Shown: in pieces, positions 16,570 to 24,708 of the stretch
Layout of the letters: each line of letters opens with the position of its first letter
How positions within the stretch are numbered: the first letter of the stretch is position 1
Assembly (NCBI GenBank): GCA_002354035.1
Contig: DEKU01000065.1
Coordinates: forward strand, 29,432 to 80,626
DNA: 51,195 nucleotides
Source of the DNA: Bacteroidales bacterium UBA2714
GTDB lineage: Bacteria > Bacteroidota > Bacteroidia > Bacteroidales > P3
Direction of reading: 5' to 3'
The notes under the pieces: generated by a model
Database searches by the model: none
Told to the model about the DNA's origin: nothing
What the model saw: only the letters and a program-made list of their open reading frames with translations
Made by a program: the position numbers and the translations under genes

Positions 16570-18075
16570 ATGAAACAAGACCAGTTAAAACTCAACCCCA
16601 ACCGCTTGGTGCAATTCTTGCAGAAACCGATGAGCGAGTTCACCAAGGCTGATATCCTCAAGGTCATCGAGGAGTTTGAAATCGAGATGATCAAGTTTCG
16701 CTACATGGCGAACGACGGGCGTCTGAAGACGCTGAATTTCGTCATCAACAGTCTGGAGCACGCCGACGAGATTCTGACCAGCGGCGAACGTGTGGACGGC
16801 AGCAGCCTGTTCCCCTTCTTGGAGGCCGGAAGCAGCGACCTGTATGTCATCCCCCGTTTCCGCACGGCTTTTATTGACCCCTTTGCCGAACTGCCGACTC
16901 TCGACCTGCTTTGCAATTTCTACACCAAGGACGGCGAGCCGTTCGACATGGCGCCGGAGTACACCCTAGCCAAAGCGGGCAAGGCGTTCCGCGAGGCCAC
17001 AGGCGGCATGGAGTTTGAGGTGATGGGCGAGCTGGAGTATTATGTGATTGCTCCGAAGGAGGACTCGTACCTCACCGCCGACCAGCGGGGTTATCACGCT
17101 TCGACTCCTTTCTGCAAGTTTGAGAACTTCCGCACGGAAGCCATGAAGATGATTGCCGAGAGCGGCGGCCTGATTAAGTACGGGCACAGCGAGGTGGGCA
17201 ATTTCTGTGTGGGCGACACGATGTATGAGCAGAACGAGATTGAGTTTCTGCCCACCACCCTTGAGGATGCCGCCGACCAGCTGGTGATTGCCAAGTGGAT
17301 TATGCGCACGCTGGGATACCAGTATGGCATCACGGTTACCTTCGCCCCGAAGATTACGGTGGGCAAGGCCGGTAGCGGCATGCACATCCACACCCGCATC
17401 AGCAAGGACGGCAAGAATATGTATATCGACGAGAACGGACTGACCGAGGTGGCCCACAAGGCCATCGCTGGCATCCTGAATCTGGCCGGTTCGTTGACTG
17501 CCTTCGGCGACACGAACCCCACCAGCTATTTCCGTCTGGTGCCCCATCAGGAGGCTCCCACCAACATTTGCTGGGGCGACCGCAACCGCAGCGCCATGGT
17601 GCGTGTGCCGCTGGGCTGGACCAAAGGCAGCGGAAATATGATGGCCCACTGCAACCCGCTGGAGAAGAACGACGATGTGGACTTCAGCTATAAGCAGACC
17701 ATCGAGCTGCGCACGCCCGACGGCAGCGCCAATGTGTATCTGCTGCTGGCAGGCATGACGGTGGCTGCACGCCACGGTTTTGAGATGGAGAACGCTGTGC
17801 AGTATGCCAAGGACCGCTATGTGAGCGTGAATATCTTTGAGCACGAGGAGGTGCTGAAACGCCTCGATGTGCTGCCCGACAGCTGCGCCGCCAGCGCCGA
17901 CCTGCTGGAGCGCGACCGTGCAGTTTATGAGGATAAGGGCATCTTTGCACCGGCTTTGATCGACGGCATACTGAAGGAGCTGCGCTCCTACAACGACCGC
18001 ACCCTGCGCGCCGAGATTGGCAACGACCCCCAGAAGACGCTGGAGCTGGTGGAGACCTTTATGCACTGCGGCTAA
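16570..18075 (+). CDS. glnA: glutamine synthetase
   Basis: A 501-residue ATP-dependent ligase making glutamine from glutamate and ammonia. The beta-grasp N-terminal domain (about 1-120) is followed by the catalytic barrel. Signatures are AGSGMHIHTRISKDGKN (about 267-283), carrying the ATP-site histidine, and APTNICWGDRNRSAMVRVP (about 328-346), carrying the substrate arginines. The length of about 500 fits the GlnA-type enzymes rather than the 700-residue type III enzyme also common in Bacteroidota. The frame is open upstream to 16501, but the -7 box at 16535-16542 puts the transcript start after that, so the ATG at 16570 is used. No glnB or amt gene is adjacent. Confidence 0.93.
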   Translation: MKQDQLKLNPNRLVQFLQKPMSEFTKADILKVIEEFEIEMIKFRYMANDGRLKTLNFVINSLEHADEILTSGERVDGSSLFPFLEAGSSDLYVIPRFRTAFIDPFAELPTLDLLCNFYTKDGEPFDMAPEYTLAKAGKAFREATGGMEFEVMGELEYYVIAPKEDSYLTADQRGYHASTPFCKFENFRTEAMKMIAESGGLIKYGHSEVGNFCVGDTMYEQNEIEFLPTTLEDAADQLVIAKWIMRTLGYQYGITVTFAPKITVGKAGSGMHIHTRISKDGKNMYIDENGLTEVAHKAIAGILNLAGSLTAFGDTNPTSYFRLVPHQEAPTNICWGDRNRSAMVRVPLGWTKGSGNMMAHCNPLEKNDDVDFSYKQTIELRTPDGSANVYLLLAGMTVAARHGFEMENAVQYAKDRYVSVNIFEHEEVLKRLDVLPDSCAASADLLERDRAVYEDKGIFAPALIDGILKELRSYNDRTLRAEIGNDPQKTLELVETFMHCG

Positions 18076-18132
18076 GCCTTACTTATTAGCACCTATCAAT
18101 CACTAATATCAGTATTTAAAACCAAGAAGAGA

Positions 18133-18615
18133 ATGAAGAAAACCCTTTTTGTAGCCTTGCTGGCTTGTCTCACCCTGATGCTTGCCTCGTGCAGCAAAGA
18201 GAAAAGCCTTGAAGGAACCACCTGGAAGTGCAGTATTTCTGACACTGAAGAATCCTCTGACTATGGCATACAGGGTACATTGACTACGACTTTGGACTTC
18301 ACCATGAAGTTCAACAATGCCACCCAAGGTACTCTTTCTACTATGTTCAGTGCCACCATCACCACTCCCGACGGACAGACCATCCCGGTACCGTTACCCG
18401 ACCAAGACGAAGAATCGAACAACTTCAACTACACGTTTGACGGCAAGAATGGTACTATCACCGGAGAAGGGAGCACTGAATCATACTCATTTTTCTACAC
18501 TAAGAGGGAAAATACCATCACCCTTGAGGATGCTATTGACCTGAGTGATATTACTGGTTCCGACTCTACTGACACGGCACCCAAGATAGACCTCGTTTTC
18601 TCCGAAGTGAAATAA
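18133..18615 (+). CDS. small putative lipoprotein
   Basis: A 160-residue exported protein. The signal sequence ends in the lipobox LASC with the lipidated cysteine at residue 20, followed by SKEK. The mature part is rich in Thr, Ser and Asp with alternating hydrophobic residues, and resembles the small beta-barrel or lipocalin-like lipoproteins (SLEGTTWKC opening) frequent in Bacteroidota. I do not recognise a specific family. Its stop overlaps the folK start by one base (TAATG), so the two are coupled. It lies 57 bases after glutamine synthetase with no terminator between, so read-through is possible. Confidence 0.75.
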   Translation: MKKTLFVALLACLTLMLASCSKEKSLEGTTWKCSISDTEESSDYGIQGTLTTTLDFTMKFNNATQGTLSTMFSATITTPDGQTIPVPLPDQDEESNNFNYTFDGKNGTITGEGSTESYSFFYTKRENTITLEDAIDLSDITGSDSTDTAPKIDLVFSEVK

Positions 18616-19142
18616 TGCCGAACCTCTACCTGCTGATTGGCGGCAATCAAGGAGACCGCCGACAGATGATAATAGATGCAACAGACTCGATACGGGAACG
18701 TATCGGGTCTGTTGTTGCTTGTTCCCAGATTTATGAGACCGCTCCTTGGGGCACATTCGACAGTACGGAGACGCAGCCCTTCCTGAACATGGCCTTGCAG
18801 GTGGAGACACCGCTGGGAGCACAAGAATGCCTGACGGCGTGCCTTGATATAGAACTCCAACTTGGTCGGCAGCGACTTAAGACCGGCAACCCGTCCGAAG
18901 GGGCACGCGTGTACAGCAGCCGCCCTATCGACATAGACCTGATATTATACGACGACAAGGTGATCAAGACCCCCGAACTGACCATCCCCCACCCCCGTAT
19001 GCACCTGCGGCGATTTGTGTTGCAGCCGCTGAACGACATCGCCCCGACGTATGTACATCCTGTTTTGAAGAAAAGTATTTACCAATTGTTATCAGAATGC
19101 GAAGATTATTGTTCTTGTTGTGTTTACTGCTGTTCCCTTTAG
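18615..19142 (+). CDS. folK: 2-amino-4-hydroxy-6-hydroxymethyldihydropteridine diphosphokinase
   Basis: HPPK transfers pyrophosphate from ATP to the pterin in folate synthesis. The 175-residue protein begins with LYLLIGGNQGDRRQMI and has YETAPWG (about 40-46), PFLNMALQVET, and the catalytic signature YSSRPIDIDLILYDD (about 96-110) with IPHPRMHLRRFVLQPL. The conserved fold ends near residue 163. The last dozen residues, rich in Cys and Tyr, are only the out-of-frame reading of the signal peptide region of the next gene, which starts inside folK at 19097. Start and end overlaps with both neighbours indicate translational coupling. Confidence 0.92.
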   Translation: MPNLYLLIGGNQGDRRQMIIDATDSIRERIGSVVACSQIYETAPWGTFDSTETQPFLNMALQVETPLGAQECLTACLDIELQLGRQRLKTGNPSEGARVYSSRPIDIDLILYDDKVIKTPELTIPHPRMHLRRFVLQPLNDIAPTYVHPVLKKSIYQLLSECEDYCSCCVYCCSL

Positions 19143-21514
19143 CCGCCGGGGCACAGCTGACCGTGAGCGGCACAGTGACCGACCAACAGACGGGCGAGAC
19201 ACTTATAGGTGCGACGGTGTTTGAGTCGGTGAGCGGACGTGGAACCACGACGGACGTGAACGGCCGCTATTCACTGACCGTGAAAAGCAAAGAGGCCATA
19301 CTGAGGGTTTCGTTTGTGGGATATGAGACGGTGTTCGACACCGTGAAACAGGGCCATGGGCGCAACCACAACTATGCCCTGCGCCCCAGCATCCGACTGC
19401 AAGAGGTGGTGGTGACGGCGCAGAGGGTGAACAGCCGGGAGTCGTCGCAGATGAGCGCCATCGAGATTCCTGTGGAGCAGATTAAATCGGTGCCCGTTCT
19501 GTTTGGCGAAGCCGATATCCTGAAGGCCATACAGTTGCTGCCCGGAGTGCAAAGCGGCAACGAGGGCACAGGCGGAATGTATGTCCGCGGCGGTGGACCG
19601 GACGAGAATCTCTTCCTGCTGGATGGCATACCGCTATACAATGTAAACCATTTGGGAGGCTTCTTCTCGGCCTTCAATGCTGATGCCGTGAAGAATGTGA
19701 CGCTGTACAAAGGCAGTTTCCCTGCCCGCTTTGGAGGCAGACTGTCGAGTGTGCTCGACGTCACCACCAACAACGGAAACGACAAGCGCATACACGGCAA
19801 CGCCTCGATAGGCTTTATTTCGGCCAAGGTGAATGTGGAGGGACCTATCGTGAAAGAGAAGACCACTTTCTGTTTCTCGGCCCGCCGCACCTACGCCGAC
19901 TTTATGCTCCAGCCACTGGTGAGGAAGATGGCCACGGACATCGACGGCAAAACCAAACTGACGGCAGGCTATTATTTCCATGACCTGAACGGGAAACTGA
20001 CCCACCGTTTTTCGGACCGTAGCCGCCTGTATGCCATGTTCTATATGGGCGACGACGACGCATATACCAGAGTGCGCACCCAGAGCAGTCTAAACGAGGA
20101 TGAATATCTGGCTTTCCGCAATAACTGGGGCAACACTGTGGGCGGACTGCGATGGAACTACGAGCTGACACCGAAGCTGTTTATGAACGTGAGCGCCGCC
20201 TACACTCAATATAAGAACAAGATGGTGGTGGGGATTGAGAAAATAACACCCCGCGCCGACGGAACGGAGCAGACTTCCACCATCAACGGCGACTACCTCT
20301 CTACGGTGAAAGACCTCACCGGACGGCTGGACTTCACCTACCAACCCAACCCCGACCACAATGTTCAGTTCGGCGCTTACTACACCCAGCACTGGTTTCA
20401 GCCCAGCGTGGTGAGTGGCAGCATTGACTACTTCGATTCGATACAGATGAACCAGTCGTGGCAGATGGACTCCACCATCACCGAGGACACTGTGCCCGCA
20501 GGCGAGATTGTTGCCTTTATCGAAGATGACTGGAGTATCAACGACTTCATAAAGCTCAACTACGGACTACACCTGAGCGGATTTGCCGTTGGTGAGACAT
20601 TCTACCCCTCGGTCCAACCCCGAGTGTCGGGCCGCATATTGCTGGGCGAGAACCTGTCGCTGAAAATTGGGTATGCCTACATGTCGCAATACCTGCATCT
20701 GCTCTCCACCACCAGCATCAGTATGCCGACCGACCTATGGGTGCCGGCCACCGAACGCATCAAACCCATGACCGCCCACCAAGTGGCCGCTGGGGCGTTC
20801 TACACCATCCCGATGGTGGTGGACCTCTCGGTTGAAGGCTATTACAAACGGATGAGCAACCTGATAGAATATCGCGACGGTGCCACAGCGCTGGGCTCTT
20901 CTGTCGGATGGGAGGACCTGGTGTGTATGGGCGACGGATGGACCTACGGAGTCGAATTCCTTGCCCAACGGTCGTTCGGCCGCCTGACGGGCTGGCTGGG
21001 CTACACCTGGAGCCGCACCACCCATCTCTTCGACCGCGAAGGCCAGGAGCTGAATGGGGGCAAACCATTCCCAGCCAAATACGACCGCCGTCACGACATC
21101 AGCATTGTACTGACCTACAAGTTCAGCGACCGTTTTGACGTCAGCGCCACCTGGGTTTTCTGCACCGGCAACACCGCTACTCTGGCCATGCAGAAATATC
21201 CCGTGGCCTCAGACAACCCCGATGACTACAACAACTCCCGCATGTCCAACACCCTTTCGCATGTCGAAAGCCGCAACAACTTCCGCATGCCCAACTACCA
21301 CCGCGCCGACATCAGCGTCAACTTCCATCGCCAGTTCAAACGCAAAAACTGTCACCGCACCATCAATGTCAGTGTCTACAACCTCTACAACCAGAAAAAT
21401 CCCTACCTCACCTACACCAGTTCCGACTACACCTATCATGGCTACAACCGCGCCCTGGTGCAACTCTCCATCTTCCCCATCCTCCCATCTGTAGCCTATA
21501 CCCTTTATTTTTAA
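19097..21514 (+). CDS. TonB-dependent receptor with CarboxypepD-like N-terminal domain
   Basis: An 805-residue outer-membrane receptor. The signal peptide MRRLLFLLCLLLFPLAAGAQ is followed by a CarboxypepD-regulatory-like domain (about 22-105, LTVSGTVTDQQTGETLIGAT). The plug comes next (about 115-240, with ILKAIQLLPGVQSGNEGTGG, YVRGGGPDENLFLLDG and KGSFPARFGGRLSSVLDV), then a 22-strand-type barrel ending in LYF, the usual terminal aromatic. It starts 46 bases before folK ends and is followed 24 bases later by a DUF4249 lipoprotein, a partner often found beside such receptors. It is not a SusC/SusD pair. The substrate is unknown. Confidence 0.9.
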   Translation: MRRLLFLLCLLLFPLAAGAQLTVSGTVTDQQTGETLIGATVFESVSGRGTTTDVNGRYSLTVKSKEAILRVSFVGYETVFDTVKQGHGRNHNYALRPSIRLQEVVVTAQRVNSRESSQMSAIEIPVEQIKSVPVLFGEADILKAIQLLPGVQSGNEGTGGMYVRGGGPDENLFLLDGIPLYNVNHLGGFFSAFNADAVKNVTLYKGSFPARFGGRLSSVLDVTTNNGNDKRIHGNASIGFISAKVNVEGPIVKEKTTFCFSARRTYADFMLQPLVRKMATDIDGKTKLTAGYYFHDLNGKLTHRFSDRSRLYAMFYMGDDDAYTRVRTQSSLNEDEYLAFRNNWGNTVGGLRWNYELTPKLFMNVSAAYTQYKNKMVVGIEKITPRADGTEQTSTINGDYLSTVKDLTGRLDFTYQPNPDHNVQFGAYYTQHWFQPSVVSGSIDYFDSIQMNQSWQMDSTITEDTVPAGEIVAFIEDDWSINDFIKLNYGLHLSGFAVGETFYPSVQPRVSGRILLGENLSLKIGYAYMSQYLHLLSTTSISMPTDLWVPATERIKPMTAHQVAAGAFYTIPMVVDLSVEGYYKRMSNLIEYRDGATALGSSVGWEDLVCMGDGWTYGVEFLAQRSFGRLTGWLGYTWSRTTHLFDREGQELNGGKPFPAKYDRRHDISIVLTYKFSDRFDVSATWVFCTGNTATLAMQKYPVASDNPDDYNNSRMSNTLSHVESRNNFRMPNYHRADISVNFHRQFKRKNCHRTINVSVYNLYNQKNPYLTYTSSDYTYHGYNRALVQLSIFPILPSVAYTLYF

Positions 21515-21538
21515 CCCTCTAAAACACCCTTGCATAAC

Positions 21539-22486
21539 ATGAAACATATTGTCACAATACTCATAGCGGCCAGCCTCATTGCTCTCTCTTCATGCGAGAA
21601 AGTAATTGAGTTCGACGACTCTCTCACCAGTCCGCAGCCCGTGCTCAACGCCATCGTGACCGAAGGCAACCAGATGTTTGTCAACTATACCTACTCCCGG
21701 TTCTTTCTGGACACCAACAATGCCCATCCCATTGCCGACGTAGACATGGTGGTCACAGCCAATGGCACCGACTACCGACCCGTTTCGGTCGATGGGTGCA
21801 ACTATTTCTTCGACTACGTCCCCCAGGAGGATGACCATCTGAGCATCCTTGTCCAGTCCGCTGCTGGCACCGCCACCGCCCAGACCACCATTCCCCGCAA
21901 CCCACGCATCAGCACCCCCTACGCCATTCTGCGCGACTCCGTGTTCCGCACACTGGTCATAAACTTCAACATCGACGACCATCCCGACTACGACAATTAC
22001 TACCGCTTCACCATCTCCCAGCGCGACAGCGGAGCCCGCTATCGCCCCTACCGCGAGGTCTACGACACCATTGACACCACCTACCACACCATCTTTTTCT
22101 GTTTCGACCGTCAACTCACCGACCCGACGGCTGCCGCCACCCAAGCCTTAGGCGGCTATCTCTATCAGCAACTACTCACCACCGACAAACTAATCGACGG
22201 CCAGAACCACAACACCACCCTTATGCTCATCATGCTGCGCGACACCAACGAGGTAGGAACATTCCTCCACCAATATTCCCTCACCGTTGAATCCGTCTCG
22301 CCCGAACGCTATAAATACCTCCAGGACCTCGAGACCGCCACCAGCATCACCCAGCTCATCACCGAGCCAGCACCTGTCTACAGCAACGTGAGCGGTGCCT
22401 TGGGTCTCTTTGCCGGCAACGCCCGACGCACATACCCCCTCTACACCGTTGTAAACGAGAACGACACCGTCCCCACCAAGCGATAG
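21539..22486 (+). CDS. DUF4249 family lipoprotein
   Basis: A 315-residue exported lipoprotein: signal sequence with lipobox LSSC, lipid cysteine at residue 19 and an acidic residue next (CEKVIEFD), consistent with outer-membrane placement. The opening of the mature part (VIEFDDSLTSPQPVLNAIVTEG) and the FFLDTNNAHPIADVDM region match the DUF4249 family as I remember it. These genes lie next to TonB receptors in Bacteroidota and are thought to act as surface partners. The function is not established. The ATG at 21539 is used; a TTG nine bases upstream is less likely. The gene ends three bases before aroK. Confidence 0.82.
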   Translation: MKHIVTILIAASLIALSSCEKVIEFDDSLTSPQPVLNAIVTEGNQMFVNYTYSRFFLDTNNAHPIADVDMVVTANGTDYRPVSVDGCNYFFDYVPQEDDHLSILVQSAAGTATAQTTIPRNPRISTPYAILRDSVFRTLVINFNIDDHPDYDNYYRFTISQRDSGARYRPYREVYDTIDTTYHTIFFCFDRQLTDPTAAATQALGGYLYQQLLTTDKLIDGQNHNTTLMLIMLRDTNEVGTFLHQYSLTVESVSPERYKYLQDLETATSITQLITEPAPVYSNVSGALGLFAGNARRTYPLYTVVNENDTVPTKR

Positions 22487-22489
22487 CCT

Positions 22490-22990
22490 ATGCGCATCTA
22501 CCTCATCGGCTACATGTTCAGCGGCAAAACCACTGTCGGGCACAAATTGGCCCTACGGCTGGGATACGAATGGCTCGACCTCGACCAACTCTTCGAATGC
22601 GTCTTCCACACCTCCATCCCCATCTTCTTCAAACGCTATGGCGAGGAGGCCTTCCGCAAATTAGAACAAAAAATGCTGCACTCCACTGCCGACAAGGACA
22701 ACATCGTCATCTCCACCGGCGGTGGCACACCTTGCCACTTTGACAACATGGAATGGATCAACAGCCACGGAACTTCCGTCTACTTCGATGTGACGGTCGA
22801 GACATTGTTGCGACGTGCACAAAATTCCAAAAAACCTCGTCCCCTCTTTGCCGGCATGACCGACGACGAACGCTCCGCCTTCATCCAGCAACAACTCCAA
22901 GCCCGGACAGCTTACTACAGAAAAGCCAACATCATCTTCCCGGCCGACGACCCAGACATCAACGACCTGACCCGGCAGCTTGGGCTTTAA
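22490..22990 (+). CDS. aroK: shikimate kinase
   Basis: Phosphorylates shikimate to shikimate 3-phosphate in aromatic amino acid synthesis. The 166-residue protein has the Walker A motif GYMFSGKTTVG (about 7-17), the shikimate-binding DLD (about 30-32) and STGGGTP (about 74-80), and the lid region RPLFAGMTDDER (about 112-123) with its conserved Arg. It is the last gene of the plus-strand run. Its stop codon (22988-22990) overlaps the stop codon of the opposing radical SAM gene in TTAA, leaving no space for a terminator. Confidence 0.93.
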   Translation: MRIYLIGYMFSGKTTVGHKLALRLGYEWLDLDQLFECVFHTSIPIFFKRYGEEAFRKLEQKMLHSTADKDNIVISTGGGTPCHFDNMEWINSHGTSVYFDVTVETLLRRAQNSKKPRPLFAGMTDDERSAFIQQQLQARTAYYRKANIIFPADDPDINDLTRQLGL

Positions 22991-24087
22991 CCCTCTATAC
23001 GGTGCAAACTGCACGACAAAAGGTTGCCGCCATCGTCATATAAGTGCAGCCCATTCCCCTCGCAATAGCGCCACACCTTGCAGCTGGCGCATTCCCCTTT
23101 CCGCGTCCACTTACGATTGCGGTAAGGCTCAAATCGGTTCTCCCACACATCCCAAAAACTGCCCTTATAAATATTGCCCTGATGCATATTGCTCCTGATA
23201 CTGGTGCAGCCCGAAATGCTCCCGTCGCACAATACCGAGGCCACCTCGATGCCCGCTCGACAATAAAAATAATTGTCGCGCACCTGACGCTCATACGGCC
23301 CCAAATACCCCTCACAGGCATAATTGCACACAATCCTGCCCTCCTCGCGTGTGCGTTTGGCAAACTCCAGCACACCGGTAAACATCTCGTTGTCCAACTG
23401 TAGCTCAGGGTCGTTGGCTGCACGTCCCATCGGAAATATGGCAAACAGACGCCAGCGTTTCGTACCCAAGCTGATAAGGTGCTCCTTTATCTGCTCCAGC
23501 TGGCCATAATTGCGAGGGTTGACACACGTCACCACATCCCACAGCACATCCCGCCTCTGCCCCAACAGCCCGATGGCCTCACTGGCTCGCGCAAAACTTC
23601 CCTTGGTCTGACGCATCCAGTTATGCTCCTCTTCCAGCCCGTCGAGACTGATGGCAACCGAATGCATACCGCTGTCCAGCAGCCGTTCAAGCCTCTTCGC
23701 ATCAAGCAGATAACCATTGCTCACCAGTCCCCACGGATAGCCACGCCTGTACAGCTCCAACCCACAGGCATCCAAGTCAGGACGCAACAGGGCCTCTCCT
23801 CCGGTAAAGATTACGAACACCTCGTGAGGATTGACGTGCGGAGTGATATCGTCTATCACCCTGAAAAAATCGGCAGCTGGCATATCGGGAGTGGCAGCAC
23901 TCACCTTACAATCACTTCCGCAGTGACGACAATGCATGTTACACCTCAGCGTGCACTCCCAAAACAAAGTCCGCAAAGGGTGCAACTTAGCCTGATTGTG
24001 GCGGTACATACGCCACACCTCCTGTTTCACATCCATCTCTGTGAGCAATTTGAAAACCTCTGCAAACCCCTGATGGGTTTGCAGCAT
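22987..24087 (-). CDS. radical SAM/SPASM enzyme of an rSAM/lipoprotein pair
   Basis: A 366-residue radical SAM protein. The cluster motif is C49-x3-C53-x2-C56 in CTLRCNMHCRHCG, followed by FTGGEALLRPDL and AISLDGLEEEHNWMR. The C-terminal part is a SPASM domain with many cysteines (YFYCRAG, VLCDG, SGCTS, ECASCKVWRYCEG, LSCSLHR), implying extra Fe-S clusters as in enzymes that modify proteins or peptides. Directly upstream on the same strand is a small lipoprotein gene. From memory, this pair matches the TIGRFAM families named radical SAM enzyme and putative lipoprotein of the rSAM/lipoprotein system, whose reaction is unknown. The start at 24087 gives a short gap to the lipoprotein; an internal Met at 24036 would also give a plausible N-terminus. 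Confidence 0.85.
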   Translation of the reverse strand: MLQTHQGFAEVFKLLTEMDVKQEVWRMYRHNQAKLHPLRTLFWECTLRCNMHCRHCGSDCKVSAATPDMPAADFFRVIDDITPHVNPHEVFVIFTGGEALLRPDLDACGLELYRRGYPWGLVSNGYLLDAKRLERLLDSGMHSVAISLDGLEEEHNWMRQTKGSFARASEAIGLLGQRRDVLWDVVTCVNPRNYGQLEQIKEHLISLGTKRWRLFAIFPMGRAANDPELQLDNEMFTGVLEFAKRTREEGRIVCNYACEGYLGPYERQVRDNYFYCRAGIEVASVLCDGSISGCTSIRSNMHQGNIYKGSFWDVWENRFEPYRNRKWTRKGECASCKVWRYCEGNGLHLYDDGGNLLSCSLHRIEG

Positions 24088-24111
24088 GCAACAACATGGG
24101 AGGCACTAAGC

Positions 24112-24675
24112 CTACCTGGACTCCGACTTCTTGAACACCGTGATGTCCACATCCTTGGTGCGGGTGCCCATGCGCCAGCCTCTACGCTCTTCTGTTTGTT
24201 CGCCATCGGCAAAATTCACCTGCACCATCTGGTCCACATAGGCCTCATTCTTCTCACCGTCAATGTCGCGGACTATCACATGGTGGATATCAGTCGGCAC
24301 ATCCTGCATGTGGCACGAGAAATAACCCTCGGCATCGGTAGTGTCCGAAGCATCCTTGATATACTCCTGCACCATCGGGTTGTCCTCATACATCTCCTCC
24401 GGCGACAGGTCCACACGCGTGTTGACCAGAATCACCTGCATACCGCCCACACCTTGGCCGTCGGTGTTTATCACCCTGCCCTTCAGCACAAAGTCCATCG
24501 TCGGCACACCATACATCAAGGCCATCTCGTTGCGGGGTGTCACCTCGGTCTTTTCCTGCTCCGGTTCGGCGGGGTTCTGGGCCGTCTCTTTAGCGCTGTG
24601 ACATCCCGTCAATCCCAAAGCCCCCATCACCGTCATCAACAGCCAATCCTTTAATTTCAAAAAACGTATTCTCAT
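24112..24675 (-). CDS. radical SAM-associated putative lipoprotein
   Basis: A 187-residue exported lipoprotein with lipobox LTGC (lipid cysteine 25). An acidic linker (about 30-46) follows, then NEMALMYGVPTMDFVLKGRV, a conserved-looking stretch. The next part looks like a beta-sandwich with a CarboxypepD-like pattern (INTDGQGVGGMQVILVNT, then DTTDAEGYFSCHMQDVPTDI). Only one cysteine besides the lipid one is present (near residue 120). It lies 24 bases upstream of the radical SAM gene, and the DAHP synthase gene is 33 bases upstream of it. The likely role is substrate or partner of the radical SAM enzyme. How a cytoplasmic enzyme would meet an exported lipoprotein (before export, perhaps) is open. 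Confidence 0.8.
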   Translation of the reverse strand: MRIRFLKLKDWLLMTVMGALGLTGCHSAKETAQNPAEPEQEKTEVTPRNEMALMYGVPTMDFVLKGRVINTDGQGVGGMQVILVNTRVDLSPEEMYEDNPMVQEYIKDASDTTDAEGYFSCHMQDVPTDIHHVIVRDIDGEKNEAYVDQMVQVNFADGEQTEERRGWRMGTRTKDVDITVFKKSESR

Positions 24676-24708
24676 CTTTACCGTATGTTTTAAATGATTC
24701 TTTAATAC

